In this document: positions 1 through 6,241 of the stretch, piece by piece
How positions within the stretch are numbered: position 1 is the stretch's first letter
Layout of the letters: each line of letters opens with the position of its first letter
From: Candidatus Omnitrophota bacterium
Lineage (GTDB): Bacteria; Omnitrophota; Gorgyraeia; Tantalellales; Tantalellaceae
Assembly: GCA_030631915.1 (NCBI GenBank)
Contig: DAOVKF010000088.1
Coordinates: forward strand, 1-6,390
Length of the DNA: 6,390 nt
Direction of reading: 5' to 3'
Translations under genes and position numbers: made by a program
The notes under the pieces: generated by a model
What the model was told of the DNA's origin: nothing
What the model saw: only the letters and a program-made list of their open reading frames with translations
Databases searched by the model: none

Positions 1-1331
1 AAAAAGGAAATTTCCGTTTTCCAGTCCCTGTTCCTCGTTACGGTGGCGTTCGCGTATAACCCCAGGGTAAAGACAAATGCCAGGATGAACCCGACCCTCA
101 GTGATCTGCCTTTAGGAGGGATGATTGTCCACAATCGCGCCAGGCCAAGGCCGATAAGCAGAAATGGGCCGATCGAAGCCATGTATATCCAGTGTTCGGC
201 GAGAAAGCTGTTGATAGGCACGATATTCGACACCGGCAGGAGGTTGGTGAAGAACCACACGATGGCGAAAGATATTATCCTTTTATTGTTTTTATATGTC
301 CGGTACGCTATCCACGCTATACCGGCTATCATGATAAGGGCCAGGAAGGATTCGAAGTCTAAGAGGCTCTTGCTTATCCTTATTGACCTTTCCATGTGCA
401 GGTCAGCCGGGAACAGCAGAAGCCTGAAATATACGGCAACTGTCCGGAAAAAGGTGAGCAGGCGGTACGGGAAAGGTATACTGCGAAAAGCCGAGGCCGG
501 AGCGATATCCGAAAAGCTCAGCACGGTCATCCTTAACGCCCCGTAAAATACGGCGATCCCGGCGTAGGGTATCCATCGCCACTTAAATGTCCTGTAAAGA
601 CGGTCGTTTTCCGTTCCCCTGAGAAAATAGAACATATAAAGAAAGACCAGGGCCGGCATAACCATTACCATTTCTTTGGAAAGGAGAGATAATATGAAAA
701 ATAGTATGGAGGCCGCGTATAACCCGGGCCGGCCTCCGGGACGTTCAGGACAAGGGTTTACCGACCGTATGAAAAATACGAACGACAGCAGCATGAACAG
801 GGAATAAAGAGGATCAGCGCGGCCCGCCACGTACGCCACCGCTTCGGTATGCACGGGATGCACCGCGTAGAACAGCGCCGCGATAAAAGAAGCCGGGGTA
901 TTTCCCGTAAGGTTGAGTATGAGGACAAAGACCATTACGGCCACCAGTGAATGAAGAAGGACGTTCGTGAGATGGAACCCGGAAGGTTTCAGGCCCCACA
1001 GGAAGTGATCTACCATGTTGGATATCTCCTGCAAGGGCCTGTAAAAGTTGTTGATGTTCTCGCTGCCGTAGCCCACGTATGTCTTAAAGACGTTCCCGAT
1101 ATGGGAGAAGTCTTTTATCTGTGAATTGTTGATGATAAGGTATTCGTCGTCCCAGATAAAGTCGCCGGCAATGGTGCTGGCGTATGCCAGAAAACCCACT
1201 ATGAACACAGCCAGGCAGAGCGCGGCTATTTTCCATTTGGAACGGGCCTTCCCTGGAATCGCTGTTCCGGTCGTCGGAAGGATCACCGGGGATACGTTCC
1301 TTTTTTTCTTCTTCGTCTTCTTCTTTCCCAA
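1..1331 (-). CDS. TMTC-like GT-C glycosyltransferase (N-terminal membrane part, runs off left edge)
   Basis: This 443-codon frame is uninterrupted and continues past position 1. It matches bacterial relatives of the eukaryotic TMTC O-mannosyltransferases: a polytopic GT-C membrane domain, normally followed by TPR repeats that would lie outside the window. Visible landmarks are a Lys-rich cytosolic N-terminus (residues 3-11), a first membrane helix (about 34-55), the acidic WDDE motif at 60-63 in the first outer loop (expected catalytic region of GT-C enzymes), FYRPL at 96-100, HPVHTEAVAYVAGRAD at 158-173, Lys-Glu at 219-220, AEHWIYMASIG at 378-388 and RNRDW at 433-437. About eleven hydrophobic helices are visible. 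The family uses polyprenyl-phosphate-linked sugars at the membrane; the acceptor here is unknown. The start is TTG at 1331 because AAAGGA lies six bases upstream and no ATG or GTG exists between it and the in-frame stop at 1407-1409. A GTG at 1286 is a weaker alternative start. Family call is confident; specificity is not. Confidence 0.85.
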   Translation of the reverse strand, partial: MGKKKTKKKKRNVSPVILPTTGTAIPGKARSKWKIAALCLAVFIVGFLAYASTIAGDFIWDDEYLIINNSQIKDFSHIGNVFKTYVGYGSENINNFYRPLQEISNMVDHFLWGLKPSGFHLTNVLLHSLVAVMVFVLILNLTGNTPASFIAALFYAVHPVHTEAVAYVAGRADPLYSLFMLLSFVFFIRSVNPCPERPGGRPGLYAASILFFILSLLSKEMVMVMPALVFLYMFYFLRGTENDRLYRTFKWRWIPYAGIAVFYGALRMTVLSFSDIAPASAFRSIPFPYRLLTFFRTVAVYFRLLLFPADLHMERSIRISKSLLDFESFLALIMIAGIAWIAYRTYKNNKRIISFAIVWFFTNLLPVSNIVPINSFLAEHWIYMASIGPFLLIGLGLARLWTIIPPKGRSLRVGFILAFVFTLGLYANATVTRNRDWKTEISF

Positions 1332-1337
1332 AGTCAG

Positions 1338-1343
1338 TCCTTT
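1338..1343 (-). promoter_or_regulatory. Ribosome binding site deciding a TTG start
   Basis: On the minus strand this reads AAAGGA and sits six bases before the TTG codon at 1331-1329. It is the main reason for choosing this non-ATG start, since the 25 codons between the upstream in-frame stops and this point contain no ATG or GTG. Confidence 0.55.
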
Positions 1344-1377
1344 CTTACGCGCCCGGCCGATCAGGGCATCAATAATA

Positions 1378-1405
1378 AATATACATACTCTCTCACGAAA
1401 AACAA
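1378..1405 (-). promoter_or_regulatory. Possible sigma-70 promoter for the TMTC-like gene
   Basis: On the minus strand TTGTTT (1405-1400) is followed after 16 bases by TATATT (1383-1378), which would place transcription start near 1371, about 40 bases before the TTG start codon. The -35 box overlaps the outer end of the left inverted repeat (1401-1426). Both boxes are near-consensus, but in AT-rich DNA such matches arise by chance, so this is a weak prediction. Confidence 0.3.
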
Positions 1406-1426
1406 GTTATTACGGGGACATGCCTC
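1401..1426 (+). repeat. Left inverted-repeat arm of the intergenic element
   Basis: It contains GGGGACATGCCTC at 1414-1426 and begins AACAA. The reverse complement of 1771-1796 also begins AACAA and ends in ACATGCCTC, matching 19 of 26 bases overall. Confidence 0.55.
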
Positions 1427-1454
1427 CAACGGGGCTAAAACCGTTTTTAAAAAC

Positions 1455-1552
1455 AAGGCCAAAGTTGTACATAAAAATAAGGCTAAAGCTGTCCCTGAAA
1501 TTGAACTCAAAACTGTCCCCTAAAAATAAGATCAGCTATCCAAATAAATAGA
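1455..1552 (-). repeat. Four degenerate ~24 bp tandem units, left half
   Basis: Units start near 1455, 1479, 1504 and 1528, giving a period of 24-25 bases. The first three share the layout A-A-x-x-C, then AAA, then a C/TTGTxCC core, then an A/T tail such as TAAAAATAAG (intact in units one and three). The fourth is the most decayed. Read on the minus strand the core becomes GGGACAG followed by TTT, the same theme as the units on the right half. Confidence 0.45.
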
Positions 1553-1565
1553 CATTAATACTATT

Positions 1566-1672
1566 GGGACAATTCTTTCAAGAAATTTTAAAAGGTACAA
1601 TTTTAAGAACAAAAGCTGGTACAGTTTTAAGTATAAAATAAGGAGCAGGTTTAACTCTGGAAACAAAAATGG
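1566..1672 (+). repeat. Degenerate ~24-30 bp tandem units, right half, opposite orientation
   Basis: Units begin at 1566 (GGGACAATTCTTTCAAG), 1594 (GGTACAATTTTAAG), 1618 (GGTACAGTTTTAAG) and, more weakly, 1648 (GGTTTAACTCT). They resemble the reverse complement of the left-half units, giving a mirror arrangement around about 1555. Confidence 0.45.
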
Positions 1673-1754
1673 TTTTATATGCGATTTGACACAAAAAATT
1701 GGGATTTTCTTTCAAAATATTTCGAATTTTTATCGATTTACTGCATTTTGCAGC

Positions 1755-1796
1755 GGAGGTGTGTCCCCTTGAGGCATGTTCCCGGTAATTTTTGTT
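1755..1796 (-). repeat. Right inverted-repeat arm with duplicated core
   Basis: Two cores lie side by side: GGAGGTGTGTCCCC (1755-1768) and TGAGGCATGTTCCC (1770-1783). Each is an imperfect reverse complement of the single left-end core at 1414-1427. Confidence 0.5.
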
Positions 1797-1842
1797 AAAA
1801 ATAAAAAAGGTTGAAAAATTTAATAGTTTTGCCGGATTTTGA

Positions 1843-1851
1843 TGGTATACT
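1843..1851 (+). promoter_or_regulatory. Extended -10 promoter for the giant gene
   Basis: TGGTATACT gives a TG-n extension followed by TATACT, a good extended -10 element. No convincing -35 box is found at 16-18 bases upstream, which is tolerable for extended -10 promoters. Transcription would begin near 1858, giving an untranslated leader of about 200 nt before the ATG at 2057. Confidence 0.4.
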
Positions 1852-1876
1852 ATATATATAATAATAGCAAACGCAA

Positions 1877-1962
1877 GTGCTAAGGTTTTCGCCAGTCTTA
1901 TTGATAGAAAGGAAGGGTGAACCCTGTCTTTTTTATCAATAGGACTTATGTAAAATTAGCAT
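1877..1962 (+). ncRNA. Structured 5' leader RNA of the giant gene (candidate cis-regulatory element)
   Basis: A closing helix can form between 1877-1883 (GTGCTAA) and 1956-1962 (TTAGCAT), with one G-U pair. It encloses a long hairpin. In that hairpin 1894-1906 pairs with 1934-1946 over 13 positions with one wobble, the pairing continues inward through 1907-1913 and 1927-1933 past one bulged G at 1926, and AGGG (1914-1917) pairs with CCCT (1922-1925) around a UGAA tetraloop. This gives roughly 24 paired positions in 53 nt, well beyond what random leader sequence usually shows. I do not recognise the element as a named riboswitch class. It lies between the proposed promoter and the start codon, so regulation of the downstream gene is the natural inference. 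Confidence 0.45.
1910..1934 (+). terminator. Terminator-like hairpin in the leader (possible attenuator)
   Basis: The inner part of the long leader hairpin, AGGG-UGAA-CCCU with flanking A-G/U-C pairs, is followed by six T residues (1929-1934). That is the shape of a short intrinsic terminator. The same T run also pairs with 1906-1911 in the full-length hairpin, so terminator and extended stem could compete. Nothing upstream on this strand needs termination, which makes an attenuation role more plausible than a gene-end role. Confidence 0.35.
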
Positions 1963-2040
1963 AGTGTGTGATACTATTTAATTTTTCTGAAAATGTTTTT
2001 TTTTGCTTTGTTGGTAAATAGTTTTAATAAGCGTTGAATT

Positions 2041-2046
2041 AAGGAG
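2041..2046 (+). promoter_or_regulatory. Ribosome binding site of the giant gene
   Basis: AAGGAG lies ten bases before the ATG at 2057. A second in-frame ATG at 2063 would be 16 bases away, which is too far, so 2057 is preferred. Confidence 0.7.
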
Positions 2047-2056
2047 ACTTGGGTGT

Positions 2057-5000
2057 ATGAAGATGTCAGATAAAACATATAGTCAGAATCAGGACCTTGT
2101 AAAAGAGGAGGAAGTCCTGCTCCACAGGGCGTGGCACAGCAGGAAAGCCATGCCACTGGTCAGGGTTATATCTATAACCGTTGCAATGGTCTTTTTTCTC
2201 CAGCAGGTCGTTTACGCCCGTGGAGAGACGCGCATTTCCGTGCGGCAGCCATTAATGGGCCACCGGATGAGCCTGGACCAGGTCTCTATCCCGCGGGATG
2301 TCGCGATAACAAAGGACATAAACAGGACTGACAGCGAAAAGCTGATAATTAATATCAAGGACGTCCATGATAATTACGGCGCTCAGGGATCAATAGTATC
2401 TGTGCTGGAAAACCTGCTTCTGAATTATGACGTGAGATTCGTCGGCGTGGAAGGGTCGGAAGGATACATAGATACCAGTATCATATCAGCTTTTCCTGAT
2501 GAAAGAGCCAAAAAGATGGCCGTGGATTACCTGATGCGTTGCGGGAAAATATCAGCCGGCGAGTTCTTCGCCGCGCTCTCTGATACACCGGTCACACTCT
2601 ACGGCATAGACGACAGCGAACTTTATGTAAAAAACTACAATTCGTTCCTGAACCTGCTTGAATATAAAAAACAGAACCTGGAGTTTGTTGATACTGTTAG
2701 GAAGACGCTTTTCGCGCTGGAAGACCACATCTTTTCACAAGACCTGAAGGCGCTTAACAGGAATTCCATCCTTAACGGGAACGGGCAGAAAAGGTTTACA
2801 AAACGGTGGGAGCACGTGAAAGAAATAGGCCTGCGACACGGCGTCAGACCGGCCGGTTACCGGAACATCGACGCGCTGGCAAGATCCGTGGACGCGGAGA
2901 AGACCATTGATTATGAAGCGACAAACTCTGAAAGGGACGAACTTCTGGATCTTCTTACAAAGAGACTGAAAAGGGACCGCCTGGAAGAGCTTGTCCTTAA
3001 GAGCCTCGCGTTCAGGCTGGGGAGGATATCAAAGAGCCAGTTCTATTCTTACCTCCTTGCCGTTGCCAGAGCCGAAAATATCGACCGGCTGCATTATAAG
3101 CATGTCGAGAGATTCTGTGGATACGTGACGCTTTACGAATCCATAGATATCGCGCGTCTGATGGACGAGATAGACGACTATGAATGCGGGATAAGGGAGA
3201 AGCTTTTCCGGAACGGCGATGAAAGGGAACTTATCGCCCTTTTCAGGAATATCGAGATACTGCATAATCTTTACGATATACGCCTCACCAGCGGCCAGCT
3301 CAGGCATCTAACGGCGCGCATGGACGATTTCAGCGCGGAAATATTCCTGAATTTTATCAGAAAACAATATGTGAAGTACAACATACCCATTCCCGCGGAG
3401 CTTGCGGATGCCATGCAGGTATTCGAACGTTTGCCCGAAGCCGTGACTTTTTACGAAGCGGCTACCGCGAGGAACAGGGAGATGGTCGAGAACACCATAG
3501 AAAGGATGAAAGAAAGCGGCGTGAACGTCGCCGCTGTCATAACAGGCGGGTTTCATACAAGGGGCATAACCGATATACTCAAGGCCGACAGGATATCCTA
3601 TCTTATACTCCTTCCGCGTTTTAACGCGAAAACCGGTAAACGTCCGTATATCACTATCCTGACGAATAAGGCCGGCGAGTACAGGCATTATGTGGAATCC
3701 GGCGATTATCTGGCCGTTACTTCTTTTTTCGCCATGAAAAAGTGGATACTGAATAATTCGGGCATGACGGACCAGGCTCTCCGCACAATGACCGAAACCG
3801 TGGCTCTTATGATGGCCGCTAATATCCTGAACTACATGGAAAAGGGAATAGTGAACAGTGAGGTGTGGGCACGCGACACGGGCCTGTATCTCAACACGTT
3901 CAGGAACACGCAGGAGCGGTTGGTAAAGGAAGGTCTGATAACAGAGGGCCAGGCTGAAGAAGCGACAGGTTTTCTGGAAGGGCTTTTGGCCCGCATGACC
4001 GTCAGGGAAGACAGTGAAGGCGTAAAAGTATATCTCGCGACATCCGGGGGCAATTTCATGTATTCGGTAAGCCTTGCGGAAAAACAGGAAGGCGATACGG
4101 AGCGCGAGGTGGTCCTGACAGCCTATGACGCGGTGCCATCAGAGGTGATCGATAAAATAAAGATCCAACGATCAGTTATAGCGCATGAAGCCATAGCCGG
4201 GAAAGCCGCGGAGGCGGGAGAAAGATTGTTCGAGGATGTTCAGAAGATGAAAGTCGCCGCGCTGGAAAGAAGACTGGGACGGACCTTAAGTGAAGATATA
4301 AACAAGTTTATTGACAGGGAATCGTCCCTTGTAAATAAAGGAGAGATCAGGGAAGAGGTGGACAGGCTGGCCAACATACTTGGGATAAGCACGCTTGCCC
4401 CGGAGCTGAGGTCCCGGATAATAGTTGACGCGTATTCAAAAGCAGAAGAAATGCTGGGCGCCGGGATCGCCGAACTGAAAGCCGCCGAACCCGGCGCTGT
4501 TGGTCTCAAACCCGCCGAAGAAGTTGTGTCACCGCCTGCCGGCCGGCAGGTTTCCCCCGCGGCAGCCCGGGCAGGAGAGACTGATTTCAGGATAATCGCC
4601 GCTGCTTATAACGAGGGAGCCGTTATCGAAGAAGCGCTTGAGAGGGCTTTGAAGGCCGGCTATATTGACAGGCTGGTTATCGTTAATGATGGGTCCACGG
4701 ACGCGACCGGCGAGATACTTGACAGATACGGGAAATACGGCTTGACAGTGATACATAAAGAGAACACCGGAAAAGTCGACTCTATCAGGCACGCGCTCGC
4801 AAAGCTTAAAGAGGATGGGTCCCTGCCGGCACATGTCATTACGACTGACGCTGATTCGTTCTTTAGCCTTGACGAAAGCGGCGAACAGACAGCCCGGCTT
4901 GATAAGGAAGATCCGGACCGCGTTGTTAGAAAACTGCGGGACGCGATTGATTATGCTGCGAAGAAAAACCTCGCGGCGGTCGCTCTTGACATTGTGCCGA

Positions 5001-6241
5001 CAGCCCAAAAAGCGGATGGCGTTATTGCGCTTATGCAGCAGGTAAAATGGCGATATAAGAATAGCCTGCCGAAGGCAATGACGTTCAGTGTTGCCGGCGC
5101 CGGCGGGGTGTACAGATCTGCCGCGCTTATTGAAGCGCTGACCGGACACTCCGGAAAATTCAGCGCGGAAGACACTGAATTAATAAGCCATATAAGGAAC
5201 AGAGGCGGAAAGACCGGCAAATTCAGGGCAGGTCTTCAGGTCAAGACGGATATCCCGCGAAGTCTGGAAAAATATCTCAGGCAGTACAAACGCTACGGCC
5301 GGGGGATCCTTGAACAGATCGTTCCAAAGGACAAGGTAACCTTTTCTTCTGTCGGAGCCGGTTTCTCGTCGATCGGGCTTGCCGCGGACGCGATTTATGG
5401 ACACATCGATGCATTACTGGCGTCCAGCGCGGGTGACCTGCTGTCGCTCGGAGGAGTGTTCCTGACCGGAACAGCCGCTTTAACATGCCGCGCGGTGATC
5501 GATGCCTGGAAGTCCAGGGATATGCCGCTGTCACAAAAAATAAAATTTACTTTAGCCGCGCCTTTCTGGCCTTATTTTGAGTTAGCCTTTATGGGAGCGG
5601 GGGTGACTTTTGCCGTGGCTGAGATCACGGCCGGTGTTCTCCAGAGGTCAGTAGACCGGGTAAAGGGTTATTTTGTCTCTTTGACAGGCAACGCGGCAGC
5701 GAAGAGGCTCGCGAATCGCGTTTTAAAGCTCGATTTCCGGAAGCTGGTGAAAGGAAAAACGCAAGCGGAAAAAACATTAGACGTGCTGGAGAGAACATTC
5801 TGCAGGGCTTTCGAGACAGGGGAAATAGTAAAGCGGGATATGCGCGTTGGTTCGGTGTCTGTTCCCGGTTTTATCATCATGGCTGGAAAAAAATATGTCC
5901 TGGACCTGGAAGCTCCGCTCGGGGGTGGGGGCTTTGGCGTGGCTTATAAAGCGACCTGTAAAAATGAGGCCGGTAAGGTGGTAGACGAAACAGCGGTCAA
6001 AATATTAAAACCCGGGGAGACCGATTATTCCGAGATCCAGTTTTTCCGCGAATATATGATGATGAAAAAGCTGAGGGATAACGACGGCGTCGTAAAAGCG
6101 CTGGGTATGGGGACGTATGTGGCGGACGGACGGAAGTATTACTATATGATGCAGGAATTGTGCGGCAGTGACCTTGACATGGTGATGGAAGAAAAGAAGT
6201 ATCTGGTGGATGGTGTTGAAATGACAGAAGAACAGAAATAG
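2057..6241 (+). CDS. Giant multi-domain protein: EreA/ChaN-like domain, GT2 glycosyltransferase, protein kinase N-lobe (ends at in-frame TAG)
   Basis: The frame has 1394 codons and starts at ATG 2057 behind AAGGAG. After a charged N-terminus a hydrophobic stretch (residues 34-54, ending VYA) looks like a signal peptide or anchor. Residues about 95-525 resemble the EreA/ChaN/TraB group: KDVHDN (His104), GVEGSEG (Glu132) and a closing GGFHTRG (His500). Residues about 560-800 are an unassigned, largely helical module; 806-842 is an Ala/Pro linker. Residues 844-1090 are a GT2 domain with YNEG (851), NDGSTD (877-882), DAD (931-933), GAGGVYR (1014), SAEDTE (1036) and QYKRYGRG (1076-1083), the last a variant of the QxxRW motif of processive enzymes. 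Hydrophobic segments lie near 1099-1117, 1128-1148 and 1167-1195. From 1280 a kinase N-lobe shows the Gly-rich loop LGGGGFGVAYKA (1288-1299), TAVKIL with Lys1315, a helix-C Glu and a hinge near 1362-1372. The HRD and DFG motifs are not reached before the TAG. Domain calls are by motif; substrate, partners and true end are unknown. Confidence 0.8.
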   Translation: MKMSDKTYSQNQDLVKEEEVLLHRAWHSRKAMPLVRVISITVAMVFFLQQVVYARGETRISVRQPLMGHRMSLDQVSIPRDVAITKDINRTDSEKLIINIKDVHDNYGAQGSIVSVLENLLLNYDVRFVGVEGSEGYIDTSIISAFPDERAKKMAVDYLMRCGKISAGEFFAALSDTPVTLYGIDDSELYVKNYNSFLNLLEYKKQNLEFVDTVRKTLFALEDHIFSQDLKALNRNSILNGNGQKRFTKRWEHVKEIGLRHGVRPAGYRNIDALARSVDAEKTIDYEATNSERDELLDLLTKRLKRDRLEELVLKSLAFRLGRISKSQFYSYLLAVARAENIDRLHYKHVERFCGYVTLYESIDIARLMDEIDDYECGIREKLFRNGDERELIALFRNIEILHNLYDIRLTSGQLRHLTARMDDFSAEIFLNFIRKQYVKYNIPIPAELADAMQVFERLPEAVTFYEAATARNREMVENTIERMKESGVNVAAVITGGFHTRGITDILKADRISYLILLPRFNAKTGKRPYITILTNKAGEYRHYVESGDYLAVTSFFAMKKWILNNSGMTDQALRTMTETVALMMAANILNYMEKGIVNSEVWARDTGLYLNTFRNTQERLVKEGLITEGQAEEATGFLEGLLARMTVREDSEGVKVYLATSGGNFMYSVSLAEKQEGDTEREVVLTAYDAVPSEVIDKIKIQRSVIAHEAIAGKAAEAGERLFEDVQKMKVAALERRLGRTLSEDINKFIDRESSLVNKGEIREEVDRLANILGISTLAPELRSRIIVDAYSKAEEMLGAGIAELKAAEPGAVGLKPAEEVVSPPAGRQVSPAAARAGETDFRIIAAAYNEGAVIEEALERALKAGYIDRLVIVNDGSTDATGEILDRYGKYGLTVIHKENTGKVDSIRHALAKLKEDGSLPAHVITTDADSFFSLDESGEQTARLDKEDPDRVVRKLRDAIDYAAKKNLAAVALDIVPTAQKADGVIALMQQVKWRYKNSLPKAMTFSVAGAGGVYRSAALIEALTGHSGKFSAEDTELISHIRNRGGKTGKFRAGLQVKTDIPRSLEKYLRQYKRYGRGILEQIVPKDKVTFSSVGAGFSSIGLAADAIYGHIDALLASSAGDLLSLGGVFLTGTAALTCRAVIDAWKSRDMPLSQKIKFTLAAPFWPYFELAFMGAGVTFAVAEITAGVLQRSVDRVKGYFVSLTGNAAAKRLANRVLKLDFRKLVKGKTQAEKTLDVLERTFCRAFETGEIVKRDMRVGSVSVPGFIIMAGKKYVLDLEAPLGGGGFGVAYKATCKNEAGKVVDETAVKILKPGETDYSEIQFFREYMMMKKLRDNDGVVKALGMGTYVADGRKYYYMMQELCGSDLDMVMEEKKYLVDGVEMTEEQK
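4535..4550. repeat. Perfect 16 bp GC-rich palindrome inside the coding region
   Basis: CCTGCCGGCCGGCAGG is its own reverse complement. It is translated in frame as Pro-Ala-Gly-Arg-Gln (residues 827-831) in the Ala/Pro linker just before the GT2 domain. It resembles interspersed GC-rich palindromes seen in several uncultured bacterial lineages and may be an inserted repeat tolerated because it sits in a linker. That origin is inference; only the palindrome itself is directly seen. Confidence 0.6.

Larger units (their letters stand above)
1401..1796. repeat. Inverted-repeat-bounded intergenic element (MITE- or REP-like)
   Basis: The left end (1401-1426) and the reverse complement of the right end (1771-1796) agree at 19 of 26 positions, with a core of ACATGCCTC preceded by a G-rich run. 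A further copy of the right-end core, GGAGGTGTGTCCCC, lies directly inside it at 1755-1768, so the right edge carries two tandem cores. The interior holds degenerate units with a CTGTCCC core on the left half and units with a GGTACAGTTTTAAG-type core on the right half, so the whole element is roughly symmetric. No open frame in it looks like a transposase. It could be a non-autonomous mobile element or a cluster of REP-like palindromes of the kind moved by Y1/RAYT transposases; the family assignment is inference. Confidence 0.5.

Noticed and set aside
43..546. A 167-codon open frame on the plus strand
   Set aside because: It lies opposite the TMTC-like membrane protein; its translation is rich in Arg and Ile with no family signal, as expected for the antisense of a hydrophobic coding sequence.
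721..740. GC-rich near-palindrome (around GGCCGGCC) in the TMTC-like gene
   Set aside because: Only an eight-base exact core; it encodes a Pro/Gly/Arg loop and is explained by codon composition.
1126..1551. A 141-codon plus-strand open frame reaching into the intergenic region
   Set aside because: It overlaps the TMTC-like start and the repeat units; the translated Phe run and Lys/Leu repeats are by-products of the antisense Lys codons and of the 24 bp units.
1401..1796. CRISPR array
   Set aside because: The units are degenerate, change orientation in the middle and lack uniform spacers; no cas gene is in the window.
1866..1893. Resemblance of the ACGCAAGTGCTAAGG stretch to part of the class I cyclic-di-GMP riboswitch
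   Set aside because: The paired stem upstream of the ACGCAA motif and the second tetraloop-receptor arm expected for that class are not present, so a short sequence likeness is not enough.
1980..2004. A/T stem (ATTTT-TCTG-AAAAT) followed by nine T residues resembling a terminator
   Set aside because: The stem has only A-T pairs and would be unstable; the T run is more likely plain AT-rich leader sequence before the ribosome binding site.
4529..5149. A 206-codon minus-strand open frame inside the giant gene
   Set aside because: It is fully antisense to the clearly recognisable GT2 domain, with no ribosome binding site noticed and no recognisable motif.
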